The notes under the pieces are model-generated. The model did not search any database and was not told where the DNA came from. It saw nothing but the letters and a program-made list of their open reading frames with translations. A stretch of 64,000 nucleotides of DNA, taken from Sphingomonas donggukensis (GTDB lineage Bacteria; Pseudomonadota; Alphaproteobacteria; Sphingomonadales; Sphingomonadaceae). Shown here one piece after another: positions 57,340 through 64,000 of this stretch (position 1 is the first letter of the stretch; each line of letters starts with the position of its first letter). Position numbers and translations under genes: made by a program. Location: the NCBI RefSeq assembly GCF_023674425.1, contig NZ_CP098401.1:2587501-2651500 (forward strand), in the 5' to 3' direction.

Positions 57340-57675
57340 CTACGCCTGCTGAGCATCGCCGATGCGCGTCGCCGCCTTCGCCGAGGCGGCGACGAGCGCA
57401 TGGAGCGCGGCGAGGTGGCGGTCATAGACCTTGCGACCGGGGCGGGTCAGCGCCGCCCAGGTCCGCTGACGCCCGTCGCGCGCGGCCTTGCGCACCTCCA
57501 CCAGCCCGCCGTCGATCAGCGCCGACAAGTGTTTCGACAGGACCGAATCGCTGACCTTCGTCAGGTCGCGCAGCGTGGCGAATTCCATATCGCTGACTTG
57601 CGCCAGTATCGCCGCGATCTGGAGCCGGAGCGGTGGATGCAGCAGCGGTTCGAGCCCGTCGGTCGCGGCGGTCAT
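57340..57675 (-). CDS. Winged-helix transcriptional regulator
   Basis: A 111-residue one-domain regulator. LHPPLRLQIAAIL (about 12-24), FATLRDLTKVSDSVLSKHLSALIDGGLVEVRK (about 32-63) and RTWAALTRPGRKVYDRHLAAL match a MarR/HTH_27-like winged helix. It is coupled to the membrane gene upstream (ATGA overlap). It probably acts on the three TTTCC-N5-GGAAA sites at 58136-58202 and so controls its own operon and the DUF4261 gene. The inducer is unknown; no ligand domain is present. Confidence 0.87.
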   Translation of the reverse strand: MTAATDGLEPLLHPPLRLQIAAILAQVSDMEFATLRDLTKVSDSVLSKHLSALIDGGLVEVRKAARDGRQRTWAALTRPGRKVYDRHLAALHALVAASAKAATRIGDAQQA

Positions 57676-58118
57676 GCGGCGGTGCCCGTCAGCTCGCGGA
57701 CATAGACCCGCTGCCACACGACGCTGAAGCCGGTCGCGATCGCGAAGGTCGCCGCGGCCAGCGCCACTTTCGCGAGCGTTGCTCCGTCGTCGATGCGCAG
57801 ACGCAACCCGATCGCCACCAGGACGAACAGCACGGCGAGCAGCGCCGCGGTGACGCCGAGCGTCGCACCGCGGCGATATCCATTGACGAACATGCCGGTG
57901 CGCCGACGATCGCCGTGGGCGACGATGGCGACCGCCACCAGGCCGACGACGGTCGCTGCCATCGGCCACGGGGCGGGCAGGGTAACCCCGCCCACGAACA
58001 GCGCCATGATCCCGCCGAACGCCGCATGCCGCCACGGCGGGCAATCGCTGACCTGCGCAAGGCGGGCGCGCGCCGCATCAACCCCGAGCAATGCCGTGCG
58101 GGCTTCGTTGCTGTCCAT
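57672..58118 (-). CDS. Four-helix membrane protein paired with the regulator
   Basis: A 148-residue protein with a short soluble head (about 1-30) and four hydrophobic segments (about 33-48, 52-68, 83-105, 115-135). A basic loop HGDRRRTG lies between the second and third. No recognised family. It starts with ATG 58118 after GGGGAG and is the first gene of a two-gene leftward operon. Such membrane/winged-helix pairs may form a membrane-signal switch, which is inference. Confidence 0.8.
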   Translation of the reverse strand: MDSNEARTALLGVDAARARLAQVSDCPPWRHAAFGGIMALFVGGVTLPAPWPMAATVVGLVAVAIVAHGDRRRTGMFVNGYRRGATLGVTAALLAVLFVLVAIGLRLRIDDGATLAKVALAAATFAIATGFSVVWQRVYVRELTGTAA

Positions 58119-58135
58119 CAATCATCTCCCCAAAG

Positions 58136-58202
58136 TTTCCAATGTGGAAAGTGATGCCTGCCGATTTCCGATTCGGCAAGTGATAATTTTCCAGACCGGA
58201 AA
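58136..58202. promoter_or_regulatory. Three TTTCC-N5-GGAAA operators in a divergent promoter
   Basis: Dyads at 58136-58150 (TTTCCAATGTGGAAA), 58165-58179 (TTTCCGATTCGGCAA) and 58188-58202 (TTTCCAGACCGGAAA). The consensus is TTTCCR-N3-YGGAAA, with a GTGAT-like flank after each site. They fill the gap between the membrane/regulator operon and the DUF4261 gene and are probably the binding sites of the regulator at 57340-57675. Confidence 0.75.
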
Positions 58203-58273
58203 GCGACGATCGCTGACGGAGTGTTAAGCGGTCCCGCGCTAGGCAGCGGGACCGCGCCCGCAAGAGACCGCTC

Positions 58274-60313
58274 ATGGCCGTCATCGTCTTCAGCCAGCCC
58301 GTTCCGTTCCCGATCGCTCCGCTGCGCGAGATGCTGGGCAAGTACCTGCCGCTGTACCGCTGGCAATGCGGCGAGGACGACGATGGCGGCGCCAAGCAGA
58401 TGGGGGTGTTCGGCCAGACCGGGCTGATCGCCGGGCGATCGAGCGCCACCGTGATCTTCACCGAATATCGCTGCACGCTGGGGCGGTTTCCGGGCGGGCC
58501 GGCGGGCGAATGGTACCTCGAGATTTTTACGCCGACCACCGAGCATCAGGCGGTCGCCGACCGCATCGTCGCGCTGACTGCCGCGATCCTGATGATCCCC
58601 GATGCGGACGACGCGCGGTGCCAGCTGGTGCCGGGTGGCGCCTGGCTGGCGGCGGGCGGGCTGACCGAAGTCGTGAAGCTGGTGAACGACGGCACGTCGC
58701 TGGTCGAGGCGGCGACGATGCTGGCGGCGCTGGCACCGGGGCGAAGCGTGGAGCCGGTGCGCACCGCAGCGCCGCGGGTCGATTTGAGCGGGGCGGACTA
58801 CAGCCGCCGCGTGCTGCCGCTGATGCTGGTGCTGTGCGACCGCCGCGTCCAGCCGCACTGGGCGCAGGCGGCGGAGTTCGCTCGCGACCTCGATCTCGAC
58901 GGCGGCTGGGAAGTGCGCGGCGATGCGCTGGTCGGGCGCGGCACGTGCATCGCCGTCCAGGCATCGACCGCGCCCGTCCCGCCCGAAATCTGGGAGGACA
59001 GCTACACGCGCAGTTTCTGGTTCCAGGGCGACCGCGCGGCCGTGGCGGGCCACGCGATGCACCTGACGATCGGGTCGGTGCTGGACACCGCCGCCAGCGA
59101 TTTCGCGACCGTGCGCCAGGTTGCAAAGGTGATGACGCTGCTGACCGGCATGATCGCGCGCCTGCCCGGCGTCGTCGCGGTGGTGAACGGGGCGATCGGC
59201 ACGATCTACGAACCCGATCGCGCCGCCGGTTTTCTCGGCATACTGGCGCGCGACCAGCTGCCGGTAATGCTGTGGAGCTGGACCAAGCCGCACAGCATGG
59301 CCGACGGCAACGTCTGCCTGTCGACCAGCGGGCTGGAGCCGTTCCTGGGCCATGAGCTGGAGGTGTGGAACGCGGCATTGCCGTGCGACGAAGTGCGCGA
59401 CCAGATGAGCGACCTGATCGTCTACCTGCTGGATAACGGACCCGTCATCGGCCACGGCGACACCGCCGGGCGGACGAAGGGCGACAAAGCGATCCGATGC
59501 TTTCTGGGGCCTAGCCGGGCGGAGCGCGACCAGCCGGTGCAGGCGTTGTTCCTGGAATTCGGCGATACCGATGCGCTGGTGGTGCCGAAGGCCGACGTCG
59601 CCGCGGCGGCACCCGTGGCGAGCGATGACGGTTTCGACGGGGTGTTGCAGGATTTCCTCGATCGCGCGTGCGACCGCGACACGACGGGGATGAGCGACGT
59701 GATCCGCGACATGCTGGCGGGCGAGCGCGCCGAGCGGGCGGCGGCGGCGGTCGTGCAGGCTGCTGCCGTAGCGGGGACGGCGAGCCCGGCGGATGCGCAA
59801 GACGGCTTGGTGGCATATGTGGCGTTGACCCGCGCGATCGGGTTTCCCGTCGACGACGTGCTTGAGCAGCTGGCGCAAGCGGTGCCGGACGCGCGCTGGA
59901 CCCGTGACGCCAGCGATCAGGGACTGCGCGTGCCGCGGACGCTGACGGGGGCGCGAAACGGGGACGATATCGTCGTGACGATCGTGGCGTCGGGCGCGCC
60001 CTTGCCGGCGGGACTTGCCGGCGCGCCGGACCATGCGTGCCATGTCCGGCTGACGGTCGCGACCGGCGGGGACTCGCCGCTCGCCATGCGCATCGCCGCG
60101 ATCGTGGCGGCGGGGCTGGTCGTGGGTCAGGACACCGGCGCGCAGGCGCAGGTGCGGGGCGGTTCCGCCTGGGTGCGCTACGACGCGCTGCTCGGGCTGA
60201 TGAGCGCGGCGAAATTCGGGGCGATCGATCATCTGGTCGGCGGGGCGCCGGTTGCGCTGGCGCCCGCCGCGCCGCTGCGCCGCGTCGGCGGGTTCGGTCG
60301 CAAGGGCCTTTGA
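58274..60313 (+). CDS. Large DUF4261-type protein
   Basis: A 679-residue soluble protein of unknown function. The GPVIGHGDTAGRTKGDKAIRC segment (near 392-412) is the DUF4261 signature. An N-terminal MAVIVFSQPVPF domain, a middle with VCLSTSGLEPFLGHELEVWNA, and a C-terminal domain (about 500-679) rich in Ala/Val strands follow. No signal peptide or membrane helix, so cytoplasmic. It is divergent from the winged-helix operon across three operators, so it is likely controlled by them. It lies just before the thiC riboswitch but has no obvious thiamine link. Confidence 0.8.
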   Translation: MAVIVFSQPVPFPIAPLREMLGKYLPLYRWQCGEDDDGGAKQMGVFGQTGLIAGRSSATVIFTEYRCTLGRFPGGPAGEWYLEIFTPTTEHQAVADRIVALTAAILMIPDADDARCQLVPGGAWLAAGGLTEVVKLVNDGTSLVEAATMLAALAPGRSVEPVRTAAPRVDLSGADYSRRVLPLMLVLCDRRVQPHWAQAAEFARDLDLDGGWEVRGDALVGRGTCIAVQASTAPVPPEIWEDSYTRSFWFQGDRAAVAGHAMHLTIGSVLDTAASDFATVRQVAKVMTLLTGMIARLPGVVAVVNGAIGTIYEPDRAAGFLGILARDQLPVMLWSWTKPHSMADGNVCLSTSGLEPFLGHELEVWNAALPCDEVRDQMSDLIVYLLDNGPVIGHGDTAGRTKGDKAIRCFLGPSRAERDQPVQALFLEFGDTDALVVPKADVAAAAPVASDDGFDGVLQDFLDRACDRDTTGMSDVIRDMLAGERAERAAAAVVQAAAVAGTASPADAQDGLVAYVALTRAIGFPVDDVLEQLAQAVPDARWTRDASDQGLRVPRTLTGARNGDDIVVTIVASGAPLPAGLAGAPDHACHVRLTVATGGDSPLAMRIAAIVAAGLVVGQDTGAQAQVRGGSAWVRYDALLGLMSAAKFGAIDHLVGGAPVALAPAAPLRRVGGFGRKGL

Positions 60314-60341
60314 CGCCGCGATATTAGCGCCTACAACGCCG

Positions 60342-62410
<2,069 letters not shown>

Positions 62411-62411
<1 letters not shown>

Positions 62412-63376
62412 TGGTAACGGCCTGCCCAATTTGCCGAGACGTCACTGTTAGCAAAGAAATATCTCAGGGCGACCGCACTTTTTTTGATTGTGAGAATTGT
62501 GGATATTTCGGTGCGAGTCGGTCTGTCTTGAACACGACGCTTGCAATTGAGAAGCGCAACCTCAGTGCTATGCAATATGCTGCCTTATCTTATCGAATAA
62601 GACAAATTACGGATGCAGCGAAATCTGGCGAAGACGTAATCACTTTAACAACTTATTCTATCGACGAAATGCTTCCAAACCTGCAACTGCCAAGCCCAGC
62701 TGAGCAGGCGTCGCATATTCTAAAATACTTTGGTGATAGTATACAAAATTCCGGAGAGCCGGCGCGAAACCCACCAAAATCTTTCGTCGCACAAATCGGT
62801 GCGATAAATCGCCCTGCAGCGCTACGGATTGTTCGCCAGTTAGCAGACGGAGGGCTGCTGTTAATTGCGAACCGGTCGTTCCAAGGTACGGCCGACGAAC
62901 CCGATGGAATTGATCTCTCGTTGAAGGGTTGGGCACAATGGGAGGAAGAAAGGCGTGGTCAATTTGCTGGATCGCACGGATTCATCGCACTTCAGTTTGG
63001 TGATCCTGAACTCGACCCATTTTTGAAAGATGTGGTCAAACCCGCTGTATCTGAGCTGGGATATCGTCTTGAGGATATGCGCGACGCGGCGCGCGCTGGT
63101 GTTATCGACAATGTGATGCGCGCACGGATCAGGGACGCGGCTTTCGTACTTGTCGATCTGACACATGCGAATGCTGGAGCATATTGGGAGGCAGGCTACG
63201 CTGAGGGGCTAGGAAAGCCCGTATTATATCTTTGCAAAGATTCGGTGTTTGCCGAGCGAGGTACTCATTTCGATACTAATCACTGCACGACGGTCATGTG
63301 GAATGCAAAGACTCCGGCGGAATTTTCGGCAGAGCTTCAAGCTACGCTACGTCGGTCACTCGGACTATTCGCGTAG
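62411..63376 (+). CDS. Zinc-ribbon, winged-helix and deoxyribosyltransferase-like protein (AT-rich, possibly acquired)
   Basis: A 321-residue protein. An N-terminal zinc ribbon has C5-x2-C8 and C27-x2-C30. A winged-helix-like middle (about 115-180) has INRPAALRIVRQLADGGLL. The C-terminal domain (about 190-321) has GFIALQFGDPELDPFLKDVV and VLVDLTHANAGAYWEAGYAEGLGKPVLYL, resembling nucleoside 2-deoxyribosyltransferase/TIR-like nucleotide hydrolase folds with a probable catalytic Glu in WEAGYA. Base composition is far more AT-rich than either neighbour. ATG abuts the thiC stop. Roles in nucleotide salvage or phage defence are possible; not shown. Confidence 0.8.
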
Positions 63377-63393
63377 AATATCGATTTCTTGAG

Positions 63394-63822
63394 ATGCCCC
63401 ACCTAGCCCACATCGCCCTCGTCGTCCGCGACTATGACGAAGCGCTCGCCTTCTACGTCGGCAAGCTCGGGTTCGAGCTGGTCGAGGACAGTTATCAGCC
63501 CGCGCAGGACAAGCGCTGGGTCATCATCCGCCCGCCCGGTACTCCGGTCGGGGCCACTACCATCCTCCTCGCCCGCGCCTCGACGCCCGAGCAGGTCGCG
63601 CGGGTTGGGGATCAGGTTGGCGGGCGGGTCTCCTTCTTCCTCGCCACCGACGATTTCGCGCGCGACCATGCCCGCTTTACCGCTGCCGGGGTGACGTGGG
63701 TCCGTGCGCCTGCCGACCAGCCCTATGGGCGGGTGGCGGTGTTTGCCGATCTTTACGGCAACCTCTGGGACTTGATCGAATATGCCGCTGGGCACCCCGC
63801 CGCCGGGGCCACGAGGCGCTAG
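63394..63822 (+). CDS. VOC-family (glyoxalase/bleomycin resistance-like) protein
   Basis: A 142-residue protein with the paired beta-alpha-beta-beta-beta VOC fold: HIALVVRDYDEALAFYVGKLGF (about 5-26) and VFADLYGNLWDLIEYA (near 118-133). Metal ligands H5 and E131 fit the family pattern. Substrate unknown. GC returns to normal here, marking the right edge of the AT-rich gene. The stop TAG forms CTAG with the convergent gene's stop. Confidence 0.9.
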   Translation: MPHLAHIALVVRDYDEALAFYVGKLGFELVEDSYQPAQDKRWVIIRPPGTPVGATTILLARASTPEQVARVGDQVGGRVSFFLATDDFARDHARFTAAGVTWVRAPADQPYGRVAVFADLYGNLWDLIEYAAGHPAAGATRR

Positions 63823-64000
63823 CGATCTCCGGACGCTGGGCGCGCGATGCGGTAGGGGCCTTTGCGGGTGGGCTTGGCATCGCCCTTCCAGCTCAGGCGG
63901 ATCAGGCCGTCGGTGACCAGGCCGTCGACCGCCGTGTGGACGATGGGCATGGCGGCGCGCCAGTCTTCGGTGCCGGCTGCGGCGGCGAGGGTGCGGGCGA
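63819..64000 (-). CDS. DUF3253-like winged-helix protein (C-terminal part)
   Basis: An open minus-strand frame enters from the right edge and ends at TAG (complement of 63819-63821). The visible 60 residues include EDWRAAMPIVHTAVDGLV, then DGLIRLSWKGDAKPTRKGPYRI, resembling DUF3253 small winged-helix proteins. The start is beyond the window. Convergent with the VOC gene, overlapping by four bases. Confidence 0.6.
   Translation of the reverse strand, partial: ARTLAAAAGTEDWRAAMPIVHTAVDGLVTDGLIRLSWKGDAKPTRKGPYRIARPASGDR

Overview
The window is GC-rich chromosomal DNA of an alphaproteobacterium, most likely Sphingomonas or a close relative. The evidence is the crtB/crtI/crtY carotenoid cluster, a CcrM-type GANTC methyltransferase with a cell-cycle-like promoter, a LigD-Ku end-joining pair, a full hut cluster and many sphingomonad-style palindromic repeats. 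Almost all of it is dense core or metabolic sequence. There is no rRNA, CRISPR array, transposase or prophage. Only the gene at 62411-63376 is clearly AT-richer and looks acquired.

Layout. 1-2.7 kb: end of a possible periplasmic metalloprotease gene, a DsbA-like thioredoxin and a two-gene ABC exporter. 2.9-12.6 kb: glpX, three small secreted cysteine proteins, hom, a 2OG-Fe(II) oxygenase, an SLC13 permease, tRNA-Arg(CCG), nth-dapB, a class III sirtuin and ogt. 12.6-19.8 kb: histidine utilisation, with hutI-H-G-U leftward and hutF-hutC rightward around one perfect operator palindrome. 19.8-23.1 kb: ligD-ku. 23.1-29.4 kb: a repeat-rich gap with a duplicated tRNA-Gly 3' end, tRNA-Gly(GCC), ybbN, a Lon-domain gene, glpD and rnr. 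29.5-39.8 kb: a GAF protein, a GH130/SDR/saccharopine-reductase-like cluster, gor, a dicarboxylate symporter, glmM, thiD and rnhB. 39.8-50.3 kb: ccrM, folP, an NtrC-type regulator, dedA, a nitronate monooxygenase, lysC and ubiG. 50.4-56.4 kb: crtB, a LOG-type hydrolase, crtI, crtY, a sterol-desaturase-family hydroxylase and DUF2141. 56.4-64 kb: a MipA-like porin, a winged-helix regulator/membrane-protein pair divergent from a DUF4261 gene across three matching operators, thiC behind a TPP riboswitch, the AT-rich gene, a VOC protein and the end of a DUF3253 gene.

How genes work together. Hut enzymes take histidine to glutamate by the five-step formylglutamate route (HutH, U, I, F, G) under HutC. 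Hom, LysC and DapB belong to aspartate-family synthesis, with DapB feeding diaminopimelate. CrtB, CrtI and CrtY make beta-carotene from GGPP, and a di-iron hydroxylase probably acts next. ThiC and ThiD together make the thiamine pyrimidine.

The most unusual features are mobile-looking palindromes. Two unrelated ones sit in frame inside rnr. Three copies of one family lie directly 5' of Shine-Dalgarno sequences. A longer family supplies the stop codon of glpD. Other points of interest are the cell-cycle motif cluster before ccrM, the triple operator before the DUF4261 gene, and the AT-rich zinc-ribbon/deoxyribosyltransferase-like gene. Gene calls rest on reading motifs by eye, without database searches.
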